This document shows positions 36,230 to 46,181 of a DNA stretch of 53,200 bases, piece by piece. The notes under the pieces were generated by a model. It saw only the letters and a program-made list of their open reading frames with translations. It was not told the origin of the DNA and made no database searches. The position numbers and the translations under genes were made by a program. Source of the stretch: Epulopiscium sp. Nele67-Bin005 (GTDB lineage Bacteria > Bacillota > Clostridia > Lachnospirales > Cellulosilyticaceae); the NCBI GenBank assembly GCA_002007365.1, contig LNZR01000049.1:1-53200 (forward strand). The letters run 5' to 3'. Positions within the stretch are counted from its first letter, which is position 1; the number at the start of each line of letters is the position of its first letter.

Positions 36230-36257
36230 GCCTTCCTGAAAATGGAGGGCTATTTTT
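36230..36257 (+). terminator. Terminator of hslO
   Basis: GCCTTCC (36230-36236) pairs with GGAGGGC (36244-36250), then a T run. Confidence 0.8.
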
Positions 36258-36359
36258 CGTGGGAAAATTACCATTTATAAAGGAATGACGCTTATCCCCT
36301 CTTATTTTATAGCATATATTTTAAAATTTCATGGCACAAATATACATAAAATAACAATA

Positions 36360-36573
36360 AGTTGGCTATACTCTTAAATAAGCGACATAGGTGCAGAATT
36401 TGCCAATAATCTTTGTAAGATTATTACAATTTTTTTAAGGGTAAAATAGGGAATTTGATAAAATATGCTAATTTTTTATTTAAATTGATATATTCCCTTT
36501 TTTTTTCTCAACTTATGTGATATATTTAGTAGCGAATAAGCGTATTGTTTATAGAGATGAAAAGGAGAAACAT
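36360..36573 (+). promoter_or_regulatory. Structured leader of rpsD with two hairpins
   Basis: AATAATCTT (36405-36413) pairs with AAGATTATT (36417-36425) and is followed by a T run. AGGGAAT (36448-36454) pairs with ATTCCCT (36492-36498) and is followed by nine T, which would terminate transcription 70 bp before the gene. S4 represses its own mRNA in many bacteria through such leaders. This one has not been matched to the published Firmicutes S4 leader. The sequence 36258-36359 shows nothing clear. Confidence 0.5.
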
Positions 36574-37164
36574 ATGGCAAAAATGATGGGTCCACGTTTT
36601 AAGAAGTGCCGAAGCCTTGGACTAAACGTAGTAGGGCATCCTAAAGCGATGGACAGAGCAAAACAAGGAACAAGTAGAGATGCAAGAAAATTATCAGAGT
36701 ACGGAGTTCAGTTGTTAGAAAAACAACGTTTAAGAGCGTACTATGGAGTACTGGAGAAGCAATTTGCGAGATACGTAGATAAGGCATTTCGTACAGGTAG
36801 CAATCCAGGACCAATTATTCTTGTTTCTTTAGAAACTAGATTTGATAACCTTGTTTATAGAATGGGATTTGCACGTTCTATTAGACAAGCAAGACAAATG
36901 GTAAATCACGGTCATTTCTTAGTAAATGGTAAAAAAGTTGATAGACCATCTTATGCAATTAAGGCAGGAGATCAAATTTCATTACGTGAAAAATCTCGTG
37001 ACAGCAAAATTTTCGCTGAGAACTTAGCAGATAATAATTTTGCACTTCCTTATATTGAAGTAGATGTGGACAACTTTGTTGGAACACTTACTCGTAAACC
37101 AGAGCGTGAAGAATTACCTATTGAAATTAATGAGCAACTAATTATCGAGTTCTACTCAAGATAA
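36574..37164 (+). CDS. rpsD: 30S ribosomal protein S4
   Basis: 196 residues from ATG 36574 after AAAGGAGA; the open frame extends to 36517 without a site. [21 protein letters not shown] at the N-terminus is split from the S4 RNA-binding domain (about 88-150: [36 protein letters not shown]). It has only one Cys at the N-terminus, so it is the zinc-free form. It nucleates assembly of the 30S body. It stands alone here rather than in the alpha operon, as in other Firmicutes, behind a structured leader. Confidence 0.97.
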   Translation: MAKMMGPRFKKCRSLGLNVVGHPKAMDRAKQGTSRDARKLSEYGVQLLEKQRLRAYYGVLEKQFARYVDKAFRTGSNPGPIILVSLETRFDNLVYRMGFARSIRQARQMVNHGHFLVNGKKVDRPSYAIKAGDQISLREKSRDSKIFAENLADNNFALPYIEVDVDNFVGTLTRKPEREELPIEINEQLIIEFYSR

Positions 37165-37188
37165 TAGTTTTTAGTCCAATATATAAAA

Positions 37189-37224
37189 GGCAACTTTCTA
37201 CATTTAGTAGTGAGTTGCTTTTTT
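37189..37224 (+). terminator. Terminator of rpsD
   Basis: GCAACT (37190-37195) pairs with AGTTGC (37213-37218), followed by six T. Confidence 0.85.
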
Positions 37225-37253
37225 GAAGTTACATAAATTTTAGGGGTGAGTTC

Positions 37254-37979
37254 ATGAAAAAGTTAGTTGTTCTTTTAGGAATAGGATTTTTAAATTTTTT
37301 TGTTACAGGGTGTTTAAACAATTTTGAAGATGGCAATACTATAGAAAATCAAGTATTAAGCTATGAAATTATTCCTAATGAAACTATTGAAACTCCTGAA
37401 CTTGTTACCCAAGAAACTATTTCAGAAATATTTTTGGTAAATGAAACTATTCCAGAAAATATTATAGATGAAATGTTAGGAAAATCTTTACCAGTGCCTG
37501 AAAAAGCTGAAAATTTATCATTAGTAACTGTTACTTATATAAATTATAATGATGAAATTAAAGTTGGCGACTTGGTAGTTCATAAAGAGTTGGCAAATGA
37601 AGTAGCCGAAATCTTTCAGGAAATTTATGAAGCAAAGTTTCCTATTGCAAATATTGATTTAGTGGATAAGTTTGATGCAGATGATAATTTATCTATGATA
37701 AACAATAATACTTCGGCGTTTAATTATAGAATGGTATCAGGGACAAATACTCTTTCTAATCATTCTTTTGGACGTTCGATAGATATAAATCCATTAATAA
37801 ACCCCCATGTAATTAATGGTGTGGCATACCCAACAGAAGGAACAGCATATATTGATAGAACTGTTGATGCTAAAGGACTTATACGAGAAGGTGATGTAGT
37901 TTATAATGCCTTTATAAGTAGGGGTTGGAGCTGGGGAGGTCATTGGCAAAATCCTGACTACCAACATTTTGAAAAATAA
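37254..37979 (+). CDS. M15-family peptidase lipoprotein
   Basis: 241 residues. A lipoprotein signal (lipobox VTGC, Cys20) is followed by an acidic, Glu/Ile-rich linker (21-85) and an M15 metallopeptidase domain with His170 and Asp177 in SNHSFGRSIDINP and His238 in YQHFEK, the usual zinc triad, plus GWSWGG. Family members are D-Ala-D-Ala carboxypeptidases or L-Ala-D-Glu endopeptidases that trim peptidoglycan. It is probably anchored outside the membrane. GGGGTGAG precedes the ATG. Confidence 0.88.
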   Translation: MKKLVVLLGIGFLNFFVTGCLNNFEDGNTIENQVLSYEIIPNETIETPELVTQETISEIFLVNETIPENIIDEMLGKSLPVPEKAENLSLVTVTYINYNDEIKVGDLVVHKELANEVAEIFQEIYEAKFPIANIDLVDKFDADDNLSMINNNTSAFNYRMVSGTNTLSNHSFGRSIDINPLINPHVINGVAYPTEGTAYIDRTVDAKGLIREGDVVYNAFISRGWSWGGHWQNPDYQHFEK

Positions 37980-38043
37980 TGATACACCTTTTCAAAAAAC
38001 TAACACTATGTTATACTAACCAAAACATTTTAGGAGGTATAAC

Positions 38044-38997
38044 ATGAAAAAAGCGTTAGCAACATTTGCAGGTGGTTGTTTTTGGTGTATGGTTAAGCCT
38101 TTTGACCAGTGGGACGGTGTGATTAAAGTTGTTGCTGGTTACACTGGTGGATTTAAGGAAAATCCAACTTATGAAGAGGTGTGCAGAAAGCAAACTGGGC
38201 ATACAGAAGCCGTTCAAATTACTTATGATGAGTCTAAAATTACTTATCATAGATTGTTAGAGGTATTTTTTGCAAGCATTGACCCAACAGATCCAGACGG
38301 GCAATTTGGGGATAGGGGTGAAAGCTATCATACTGCAGTATTTTTTCATACTAAGGAGCAACAAAGAACAGCAGAAGCTTTTATTAAAGAGTTAAATAAT
38401 AGTGGAATTTATGACAAACCTATTGTAGTTCCACTAAAACCAGCCAAAGTTTTTTATGATGCTGAGGATTATCACCAAGATTATTATAAGAAAAATTCGG
38501 AGCATTATAACAGTTATTACACAGGGTCTGGGCGTAAGGCGTTTGTTGAGCAACACAAAGATAAATACATTGATAAATCAAAGCTTAAAGAAACTTTATC
38601 AGAAGAAGCTTATTATGTAACTCAAGAGTCAGGGACTGAGATGCCTTTTGTAAATGAGTATGATGAGCATTTTGAAGAAGGAATTTACGTTGATATTGTA
38701 AATGGAAAACCTCTTTTTGTATCAACAGATAAATTTAATTCTGGTTGTGGTTGGCCAGCGTTTTCAAAACCAATTAATGATACAGCTTTGTATAATCAAG
38801 AGGATACTAGTCTTTCTATGGTGCGAACTGAAGTAAGAAGTGTTGGAGCTGACTCGCATTTAGGTCACGTTTTTGAAGATGGGCCAGAAGAGTTAGGTGG
38901 TATGAGATATTGCATAAATTCTGCTGCTCTAAAGTTTATTCCAAAAGAAAAAATGGACGAGCTAGGTTATGCAGAATATAAAAAGTACTTAGGTTAA
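38044..38997 (+). CDS. msrAB: Peptide methionine sulfoxide reductase MsrA/MsrB fusion
   Basis: 317 residues. Residues 1-155 form MsrA with catalytic Cys in GGCFWC (12-17). Residues 175-317 form MsrB with [21 protein letters not shown] and catalytic Cys in RYCINSAAL. The MsrB half lacks the paired zinc CxxC motifs of some family members. It reduces both stereoisomers of Met sulfoxide in proteins. No signal peptide, so cytoplasmic. AGGAGG precedes the ATG. Confidence 0.96.
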   Translation: MKKALATFAGGCFWCMVKPFDQWDGVIKVVAGYTGGFKENPTYEEVCRKQTGHTEAVQITYDESKITYHRLLEVFFASIDPTDPDGQFGDRGESYHTAVFFHTKEQQRTAEAFIKELNNSGIYDKPIVVPLKPAKVFYDAEDYHQDYYKKNSEHYNSYYTGSGRKAFVEQHKDKYIDKSKLKETLSEEAYYVTQESGTEMPFVNEYDEHFEEGIYVDIVNGKPLFVSTDKFNSGCGWPAFSKPINDTALYNQEDTSLSMVRTEVRSVGADSHLGHVFEDGPEELGGMRYCINSAALKFIPKEKMDELGYAEYKKYLG

Positions 38998-39065
38998 AGT
39001 TAGGATAAGATGGCAATTTTGCTGTCTTATTACATAGAGAATAAATTTGTAGGAAAGGGATTAGT

Positions 39066-40649
39066 ATGAGTTATTTAGCATTATACAGAAAATATAGACC
39101 TCAAATATTTAATGAAGTTATTGGCCAATCTCATATTGTAAAAACATTGCAAAACCAAATTTCTACAAAAAGAATAGCTCATGCTTATTTATTTTCTGGT
39201 AGTAGGGGTACAGGGAAAACTAGCATTGCTAAGATTTTTGCACGTGCTGTAAATTGTGAAGAACCTATTGATGGGTCAGCTTGTGGGATTTGTGAAACTT
39301 GCAAGAAGGTTGAGGCTGGTATTAATGTGATTGAAATTGATGCTGCTTCTCATAATAGTGTTGATAATATTCGTGAAATCAATGAAGAAGTAAAATATAT
39401 GCCTGCTGTTGGGGCATATAAAATTTATATTATAGATGAAGTTCATATGCTTTCAACTGGTGCTTTTAATGCTATGTTAAAAACTTTGGAAGAGCCTCCA
39501 GCGCATGTAATTTTTATATTAGCAACAACTGACCCCCAAAAAATTCCCATAACTATATTATCCCGTTGTCAAAGGTATGATTTTAGGCGAATTACTTCTA
39601 ATAATATAGAACAAAGGCTTAAAGAATATATGGCCAAAGAGGCTGTAGATATTGAAGATGAAGCATTAGAATATATTGCCCGTTTGGCAGATGGGGGTAT
39701 GCGTGATGCTTTAAGTATATTGGAGCAGTGTGTATCTTTTTATTTTGAGGAAAAAATTACACTTGAAAAAATTTTGGATTTGGTAGGAGCAGTAGATAAA
39801 AGATTACTTTTTGATATGCTAAATTCACTTGAAAATTATGATACTGCTTGTGCAATTAAAATTTGTGATGAAATTTATCAACAAGGAAAAAATATACGTC
39901 AATTCAATAATGATTTGGTAGAACATATTAGAAATTTATTAATTGCAAAGACTACACATGATGAGGCAAGTGTGTTAGACTATGGTAGAGATTATGTATT
40001 CCAGTTGCAAGAACAGGCTAAAACTATAGACTTATATAAATTAATGGATTATATGAAAGCATTTTCTAAACTGGATAACGAGCTAAAGTATACATCAAAT
40101 CCCAAAACTACGCTAGAAATTTTAGTTTTGAAATTGTGTCAACCTAGTATGGATACCTCTAGTGAAGCAACTTTTAAAAAGATTATTGCACTAGAAACCA
40201 AACTTGAGGAGTTAGCCAAACGCCCTATTTCTGTGGCTCAACCTCTTGTTACGCAAGAAGAAGCAAAGTTTGAACCAAAAAAAAATCCTGAAGCAATTCC
40301 AGATGAGGTAAAACTAATGTGTGCCAGATGGGACGAAGTTTTGGAGGAATTACCTCTATCAGCAAGCATAACATTTAGGTCAACTTCACCAAAAATTATT
40401 GAGGGGGATACCCTATATATAGTTCATGGAAAAGGTATGGGCGTAACAATTGGGTTTTATATTGAGCAGTTTCGAGAAATAGTTTGCAGACTGGCTGAAC
40501 GACAGATGAAAATTGTACCAATTTCTGAGGAAGATTTTGAATTTGAGTATAGAAAAGTGTATGGTGATAACCCGGTTACAGCAACTGTAGCGTTTTCGGA
40601 AGTTGATGACTTTAGAGCAAAAATAAATTATGAAATAGATTTTGATTAG
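39066..40649 (+). CDS. dnaX: DNA polymerase III subunits gamma/tau
   Basis: 527 residues, the clamp-loader ATPase. Walker A GSRGTGKTS (44-52), a zinc module CEEPIDGSACGICETC with Cys spacing usual for DnaX, Walker B IIDEVH, sensor 1 LATTD and the arginine-finger SRCQ. Domain III (about 220-360) is followed by a shorter tau-specific tail. GGAAAGGG precedes the ATG. It is followed 12 bp later by ybaB and then recR, the conserved Firmicutes order. Confidence 0.96.
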   Translation: MSYLALYRKYRPQIFNEVIGQSHIVKTLQNQISTKRIAHAYLFSGSRGTGKTSIAKIFARAVNCEEPIDGSACGICETCKKVEAGINVIEIDAASHNSVDNIREINEEVKYMPAVGAYKIYIIDEVHMLSTGAFNAMLKTLEEPPAHVIFILATTDPQKIPITILSRCQRYDFRRITSNNIEQRLKEYMAKEAVDIEDEALEYIARLADGGMRDALSILEQCVSFYFEEKITLEKILDLVGAVDKRLLFDMLNSLENYDTACAIKICDEIYQQGKNIRQFNNDLVEHIRNLLIAKTTHDEASVLDYGRDYVFQLQEQAKTIDLYKLMDYMKAFSKLDNELKYTSNPKTTLEILVLKLCQPSMDTSSEATFKKIIALETKLEELAKRPISVAQPLVTQEEAKFEPKKNPEAIPDEVKLMCARWDEVLEELPLSASITFRSTSPKIIEGDTLYIVHGKGMGVTIGFYIEQFREIVCRLAERQMKIVPISEEDFEFEYRKVYGDNPVTATVAFSEVDDFRAKINYEIDFD

Positions 40650-40661
40650 GAGGAATTTAAG

Positions 40662-40994
40662 ATGGCGAAACAAAATTATGGAATGCCAAATATGCAACAA
40701 TTAATGAAGCAAGCACAAAAAATGCAAAAACAAATGGAGGAGGCTCAAGCAAAACTAGAAGATGTAACTGTGAGTGCTACTGTGGGTGGTGGAGTGGTTG
40801 AAGTTGTGGCTTCAGCGAAAAAAGAAATTAAATCTATCACTATTAAAGAAGAAGTAGTTGACCCAGATGATATTGAAACATTAGAAGATTTGGTTTTGGC
40901 TGCTGTAAATGAGGCGCTTCGCCAAGCTGAAGAAGTTTCTCAACAAGAAATGGGCAAAGTTACGGGTGGAATGCCGACAGGAGGATTATTTTAG
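40662..40994 (+). CDS. ybaB: YbaB/EbfC nucleoid-associated protein
   Basis: 110 residues; small DNA-binding dimer (tweezer-like) of the YbaB/EbfC family. [20 protein letters not shown] and the core [20 protein letters not shown] are typical, as is the Gly/Met-rich end. Its stop overlaps the recR start by one base. Confidence 0.95.
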   Translation: MAKQNYGMPNMQQLMKQAQKMQKQMEEAQAKLEDVTVSATVGGGVVEVVASAKKEIKSITIKEEVVDPDDIETLEDLVLAAVNEALRQAEEVSQQEMGKVTGGMPTGGLF

Positions 40995-41596
40995 TGAGTG
41001 GTTACTACGGTAACAAAATGATAACTTTAATTGATGAGTTATCACGTTTGCCAGGTATTGGAAATAAAACGGCTCAAAGGCTTGCGTTTCATATAATTTC
41101 TATGCCACAGGAAAGAGTTCAAGAACTTGCAAATTCGATGATTGAGGCAAAAGTTAGTATTAATCATTGTCAAAGATGTTGTACAATTACTGATACAAAT
41201 CTTTGCCCAATTTGCCAAGATGAAAAGCGCATTCAAAATCAAATTATGATAGTTGAAGGTTCTAGGGACATGGCAACTTATGAAAAAACTCAAGAATTTA
41301 AGGGGTTATATCATATTTTACATGGGGCAATTTCTCCTTTGATGGGAGTTGGTCCTAGTGATATCAAGATTAAAGAATTGCTAACACGTCTACAAACTGA
41401 AAATATCGAAGAAATAATTTTAGCTACCAATCCAAATATTGAAGGGGAAGCAACAGCTATGTATATTAGCAAACTGGTTAAACCTCTTGGAATAAAAACA
41501 ACTCGTATTGCTCATGGCGTACCTGTTGGGACTGATTTGGAATATGTTGATGAAGTAACTTTATCTCGAGCTTTGCAAGGTCGACAAGAAATTTAA
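40994..41596 (+). CDS. recR: Recombination protein RecR
   Basis: 200 residues from GTG 40994, inside the stop codon of ybaB, with GGAGG about 11 nt upstream. Helix-hairpin-helix [19 protein letters not shown], a Cys4 zinc finger ([16 protein letters not shown]) and a Toprim domain starting [15 protein letters not shown]. It works with RecO and RecF to load RecA at gaps. Confidence 0.96.
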   Translation: MSGYYGNKMITLIDELSRLPGIGNKTAQRLAFHIISMPQERVQELANSMIEAKVSINHCQRCCTITDTNLCPICQDEKRIQNQIMIVEGSRDMATYEKTQEFKGLYHILHGAISPLMGVGPSDIKIKELLTRLQTENIEEIILATNPNIEGEATAMYISKLVKPLGIKTTRIAHGVPVGTDLEYVDEVTLSRALQGRQEI

Positions 41597-41626
41597 GACT
41601 TACTATTTATAGTAAGTCTTTTTTAT
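41597..41626. terminator. Terminator between recR and apbE
   Basis: GACTTACTAT pairs with ATAGTAAGTC, followed by six T; it overlaps the stop of the convergent apbE gene. Confidence 0.9.
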
Positions 41627-42651
41627 TGCAAAGAAAAATTATTATCTAGCAAAGAAAAATTATTTTTTAAACCTGAAGACAAGTAAATTTTGTAATCGGA
41701 AGAAATAAATATAGCCTCAATTTGATTTAAACTTTCGATAAATGCTAATCCATTTGTAATTCCCATGGAAAAAACTGCTGTAGAAAGTGCATCTCCATCA
41801 GTGGAAGACTCACTTATAATTGTAACTCCTGCGATGTCATTTTCAAATGGGTAACCCGTTTTTGGATTTAATAAATGATGGTAAGTTTTGCCATTTTCTT
41901 CAAGAACTCGTTCATAAATTCCAGAAGTTACCAAAGATTTATCAGCAATTTTTAACACACCCACACTTTCTCCACGGTCTGAAAATGGGTCTTGAATACC
42001 AACATTCCAAGGAGTTCCGTCATATTTTGTGCCAAGTGCAATAACATTTCCACCAATATCAATTAAACCACTTTGAATAGAATAATCTTCAGTCAAAATT
42101 TGAACTAGCATATCAGCAGCATACCCTTTTGCTACACTTCCAAGGTCAAGCCCCATATTTTTTTCACTCAAATACAAAGTATTATCTTGAGAATTTAAGA
42201 TTATATTTTCATAATTAATATACTGTAAAACTTTTTCGATTTCAGATTGTTCAGGAACTTTAGCATCAGGGTAGCCAATTCGCCAAAGTTCAACCAAAGG
42301 GGCAATCGTAATATCAAAATTACCGTCGGTTAATTGGCTCATATGAATACTTTTTTCAATTAAAGTAAATAAATCATCATTAATTTGCATAGGGCTAACC
42401 CCTGAAGAAGCGTTAATTTGGTTAAGTAGAGTGTTGTCTATATTTAAACTCAAATCTTGCTCTAGCTCCCTAAGTGCATTAAAACAGTCGTTAAAAAGCT
42501 TGTCTGACGGTTCATATACCGAAATTGTAACGATTGTCCCCATCAAAAATTCTGTTTTAGAAGTCAAAGTGTCAGCAACTTTTTCATCACACCCTACCAA
42601 AATTAAAATTAGAAGTGGAATTATACAAAAAAATTTAATTTTAAAACTCAA
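41623..42651 (-). CDS. apbE: FAD:protein FMN transferase (lipoprotein)
   Basis: 342 residues from TTG 42651 behind GGAGG. A lipoprotein signal (LILVGC, Cys about 21) is followed by the ApbE domain: TEFLMGTIVTISVYE, the core DLGSVAKGYAAD, GGNVIALG, and the H-LLNPKTGYP segment that precedes the metal-binding region. It attaches FMN to Thr of proteins such as RnfG/NqrC. A 21-bp tandem duplication at the 3' end (41628-41669) gives the repeated tail NNFSLLDNNFSLQ. The following NusG-II and Gx-type genes on the other strand are common neighbours of ApbE/Rnf-type loci in clostridia. Confidence 0.92.
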   Translation of the reverse strand: MSFKIKFFCIIPLLILILVGCDEKVADTLTSKTEFLMGTIVTISVYEPSDKLFNDCFNALRELEQDLSLNIDNTLLNQINASSGVSPMQINDDLFTLIEKSIHMSQLTDGNFDITIAPLVELWRIGYPDAKVPEQSEIEKVLQYINYENIILNSQDNTLYLSEKNMGLDLGSVAKGYAADMLVQILTEDYSIQSGLIDIGGNVIALGTKYDGTPWNVGIQDPFSDRGESVGVLKIADKSLVTSGIYERVLEENGKTYHHLLNPKTGYPFENDIAGVTIISESSTDGDALSTAVFSMGITNGLAFIESLNQIEAIFISSDYKIYLSSGLKNNFSLLDNNFSLQ

Positions 42652-42826
42652 AGTTTATACCTCCGTTTGTATAATGTTAATAAATATTTTATCACAAATA
42701 ATGATTTTTATATAGGGTTCAGCTATTTTTATATAATAATTATAAGTGAAAACTTGGAGAAATTTTTTATTTACAAACAAGTTTTTTCGGTTATAATAAT
42801 AACAAGAATATGGGAAGGAGCGTTGA

Positions 42827-43210
42827 ATGAAAAAGTGGGATATTGTAATAATTATAATTTTATTAATATTATCATTTAGTCCACACATAGTTTTTTATAG
42901 TATTATGCAGAGAGATTATGATATTTTGTATGCAAATATTAGCGTCGATGGAAAGTTTGTAGAGAAGTATTATCTTACTGGGAATAATAAAATATATGAA
43001 AGTACAATTAGTACTCCTGTTGGAGAAAATATTATTGTAGTTGACAATCAAAAAATATATATAAAGGAAGCAACTTGCAAAGACCATCTTTGTGTACACG
43101 CCAAACCCATTGAAAAAGTGGGACAATCTATAATTTGTTTGCCTCATAGATTACAAATTGAAATTAAGGGGTTGGAGCAAAATTCTGATATCGACATTAA
43201 AACTTACTAG
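42827..43210 (+). CDS. NusG domain II-containing membrane-anchored protein
   Basis: 127 residues. One N-terminal membrane helix (about 6-26) and an external NusG domain II-like fold with EATCKDHLCVHAKPI and GQSIICLPHRL, holding three Cys and two His in the conserved pattern. Function is unknown, but the family is regularly found next to Gx/heptaprenyl-type transporters and ApbE, suggesting flavin-linked membrane work. GGAAGGAG precedes the ATG. It sits 3 bp before the next gene. Confidence 0.85.
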   Translation: MKKWDIVIIIILLILSFSPHIVFYSIMQRDYDILYANISVDGKFVEKYYLTGNNKIYESTISTPVGENIIVVDNQKIYIKEATCKDHLCVHAKPIEKVGQSIICLPHRLQIEIKGLEQNSDIDIKTY

Positions 43211-43213
43211 GAG

Positions 43214-43750
43214 GTGAAAATTATCAAAACACAAAAATTAATATTTATGTCACTATTAGTAACGATGGCACTTGCATTGCACGTTGTGGAACGTTCTATC
43301 CCAGTACCCTTTGTTACACCAGGAGCAAAACTTGGTCTTGCTAACTTAGTTACAGTTCTTGCACTTTATTCACTTCCGAGTAAAGTTGATACATTGAAAA
43401 TTATTATAACTAGAGTAATTTTGGGTATGATATTTGGAGGAAATGCCTCTAGTTTTTTGTATAGTTTTATTGGAGCGATGTTAAGTTTTGTGGCGATGAT
43501 TGTTGTAAAAGAAGGGCTTGGCGATAAGGTTAGCATTATTGGGGTGAGTGCTACAGGAGCAGTTTTTCATAATATTGGGCAGATTTTGGTGGCGTGTATG
43601 ATTTTGAGAAATTTAGCCGTGAGTTTATATTTGCCTATGTTGTCAATAGCGGGAATTGTAACGGGAATTTTTATCGGAATGTCAACGAATTATATAATTG
43701 CTCATATATTTCAAATCCGAAAAATAAACTTTAATAAATATTACGAGTAA
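43214..43750 (+). CDS. Gx transporter family protein
   Basis: 178 residues, five or six membrane helices, related to the heptaprenyl diphosphate synthase component I/Gx transporter family (substrate-binding, ECF-like). VTPGAKLGLANLVTVLALY is characteristic. The start is unclear: GTG 43214 overlaps the AGGAGG site (43209-43214) and cannot use it. In-frame ATT 43220 or ATC 43223 have better spacing, and the first ATG is at 43247. It is probably co-transcribed with the NusG-II gene. Confidence 0.8.
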   Translation: MKIIKTQKLIFMSLLVTMALALHVVERSIPVPFVTPGAKLGLANLVTVLALYSLPSKVDTLKIIITRVILGMIFGGNASSFLYSFIGAMLSFVAMIVVKEGLGDKVSIIGVSATGAVFHNIGQILVACMILRNLAVSLYLPMLSIAGIVTGIFIGMSTNYIIAHIFQIRKINFNKYYE

Positions 43751-43780
43751 AATTTAAATATAAGAAAGGTAGTATTAGTG

Positions 43781-46087
43781 ATGAATATTAAACAGGTGCT
43801 TAAAAATAATTTTACATCTAAAGAAATTTTGGCAGGAAGTTTTGGTTTAGAAAGGGAGAGTTTGCGTGTTACAAAGAATGGGAAACTTGCACTTACTAAA
43901 CACCCAGAAGCATTGGGAGATAAGGCATTTAATCCTTTTATCACAACGGATTTTTCTGAAAGCCAAGTAGAGCTTATAACTCCAGTTTTGCAAACAGTTG
44001 AAGAGGCTCACGAATTTTTAGAAAATTTATATGATATAGTGGCGCTTGAAATTGGAGATGAATTACTTTGGCCACAGTCTATGCCGTGTGATGTGGAAGA
44101 TGAAAATGAAATTCCAATTGCAAATTTTTCTGATGAATTTGGAAGACCAAAGGGGGATACTAGTTATCGAGAATATTTGAAAAATAAATATGGGGCCAGA
44201 AAACAGTTAATTTCTGGAATTCACTATAATTTTTCTTTTGATGAAAATTTTATTTATAAGTTATGGTCACTTAATTCTAACAATTCTAAGCTTAGTTATA
44301 GTCGTTTTAAAGATCAAATATATTTAAAAGTAGCTAGAAATTATTTGAGATATAGATGGGTATTAATTTATTTACTAGGGGCTAGTCCTTTGGTTCATTC
44401 TACTTATGAACAGGAGTGCAATAAGGTTGGTAATGAAATGTCACAAATTAATTGTGAAGGTTTAGCAATTTCTTATAGAAATAGTGCATGTGGATATGAA
44501 AATAAGACTGTTTTATATGGAAATTATACAAGTGTTACAGAATATACAAAAAGTATTTGTAACTTTATACGAAATGGAAGTATTGAGTCTCATAAAGAAT
44601 TTTATAGTTCAATTAGGTTAAAACCATACTCTATTGATAATTTTTTGGAGTCTCTTCTTAAAGATGGGATTAAATATATCGAAGTGAGAAGTATAGATAT
44701 TAATCCATTTGAAAAGTCGGGAGTAAATTTGTTGGATTTGAAGTTTATACACCTGTTATTAATTTATTGTTTGGTCAAAGAAGAAGATGAATTTGAATTA
44801 TGGCAAGAAGAAGCGTTGTCCAATCAACATTTTATCGCTGTTAGAGGGCAAAATAATATTAGTCTTATGAAAAATGGAAAATCAATAACTTTAGGGAGTT
44901 GGCTAGACGAAATTTTTGTTGAATTGACTAATATAAATTCGGAATTTGAGCTTGAAATGGAAGATGTACTGGAGCATATTAAATTAAAAATATCAAATCC
45001 AAAAAATTTACCGAGCGTACAAATTGCTCAACAAATTAAGGAGCAAGATTTTATTAAATCACATCTTAAAATTGCACAACAATTTAAGGAAAATGCTTTT
45101 AATAATAGATTTAAACTAAAGGGGTATGAGGATTTAGAATTATCAACGCAAATTTTAATTAAAGAGGCTCTAAAACAGGGAATTTCTTGTGAAATCGTTG
45201 ATAGGTTTGAAAATTTTATTAAACTTAAAAAAGATAGTCATGTGGAATATATTAAACAGGCAACCAAAACTGGGCTTGATAGTTACATTACGTATTTAAT
45301 TATGGAAAATAAAGTGGTAACTAAACAAGTTTTGGAAGAAAATAATATACCTGTACCAAAAGGAATTGAATTTAGCAACATTGAAAATGCAAATTTAGAG
45401 GAATTTTTGGCTAAAGCATGTGTTGTTAAACCTAAGTCTACTAATTTTGGAATTGGAATTAGCATTTTTACAACACCTCCAACATATCAAGATTTAATTA
45501 CAGCTATTGAACTTGCATTTGAACATGATAATACTGTAATTATAGAGGAGTTTATAAATGGTAAAGAGTATAGATTTTTGGTTATAGGTGATGAAGTAGT
45601 TGGGATATTAAATCGTCAGCCAGCTAACGTTATAGGTGATGGAAAAAGTACGATTGAGCAACTTGTATATGAAAAAAATAAGGATAGTTTGAGGGGTAAA
45701 GGCTATAAAACTCCTCTTGAAAAGATTATGTTAGATGAACACGTGGATTTATTTTTGAAGCAATCTAATTTAACAACCAAGTATATTCCTAGCGAAAATG
45801 AAACTGTATACTTGAGAGAAAATTCTAATATTAGTACTGGAGGAGATAGTATTGATTATACAGATAAAATTGGAGATGAGTTTAAAATGATAGCTGTTAA
45901 GGCTGCTCTTGCAGTTGGTGCAAAAATTTGTGGAGTGGATATGATAATTGAGGATTATAAAAATCCTGATAGAGGTTTTGGAATTATTGAGCTTAACTTT
46001 AATCCAGCAATTCACATTCATAGTTTTCCTTATAAAGGTGAAGAGCGTCAAATAGCAAAAAAAATATTAGAGTTGATGAATTTCTAA
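43781..46087 (+). CDS. gshF: Bifunctional glutamate-cysteine ligase/glutathione synthetase
   Basis: 768 residues from ATG 43781. The N-terminal part (about 1-450) is a GshA-type ligase with SFGLERESLRVTKNGKLA and, downstream, the RWVLIYLLGASPL stretch. The C-terminal part (about 480-768) is an ATP-grasp synthetase with VVKPKSTNFGIGI, IIEEFINGKEYRFLVIGDEV and IELNFNPAIHIHSFP. It makes glutathione from Glu, Cys and Gly in one enzyme. It is consistent with the cystine symporter and redox proteins of this window. GAAAGGTAG precedes the start. Confidence 0.95.
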   Translation: MNIKQVLKNNFTSKEILAGSFGLERESLRVTKNGKLALTKHPEALGDKAFNPFITTDFSESQVELITPVLQTVEEAHEFLENLYDIVALEIGDELLWPQSMPCDVEDENEIPIANFSDEFGRPKGDTSYREYLKNKYGARKQLISGIHYNFSFDENFIYKLWSLNSNNSKLSYSRFKDQIYLKVARNYLRYRWVLIYLLGASPLVHSTYEQECNKVGNEMSQINCEGLAISYRNSACGYENKTVLYGNYTSVTEYTKSICNFIRNGSIESHKEFYSSIRLKPYSIDNFLESLLKDGIKYIEVRSIDINPFEKSGVNLLDLKFIHLLLIYCLVKEEDEFELWQEEALSNQHFIAVRGQNNISLMKNGKSITLGSWLDEIFVELTNINSEFELEMEDVLEHIKLKISNPKNLPSVQIAQQIKEQDFIKSHLKIAQQFKENAFNNRFKLKGYEDLELSTQILIKEALKQGISCEIVDRFENFIKLKKDSHVEYIKQATKTGLDSYITYLIMENKVVTKQVLEENNIPVPKGIEFSNIENANLEEFLAKACVVKPKSTNFGIGISIFTTPPTYQDLITAIELAFEHDNTVIIEEFINGKEYRFLVIGDEVVGILNRQPANVIGDGKSTIEQLVYEKNKDSLRGKGYKTPLEKIMLDEHVDLFLKQSNLTTKYIPSENETVYLRENSNISTGGDSIDYTDKIGDEFKMIAVKAALAVGAKICGVDMIIEDYKNPDRGFGIIELNFNPAIHIHSFPYKGEERQIAKKILELMNF

Positions 46088-46181
46088 AATAATGGTATAA
46101 TATAGCAAGGAAGTGTAAAAAAATTTTGAGAATAAAGACAGATTTTTACGATCATCATGAAATTTGAATTTGAGATATAAA

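Noticed and set aside
36325-36375. Sigma-54 promoter before rpsD
   Set aside because: TGGCAC occurs at about 36332 but the matching TTGC element at the right spacing is absent.
38998-39065. Small SRP RNA gene before dnaX, as in some Firmicutes
   Set aside because: The gap is 68 bp and shows no SRP Alu or GGAA-loop domain.
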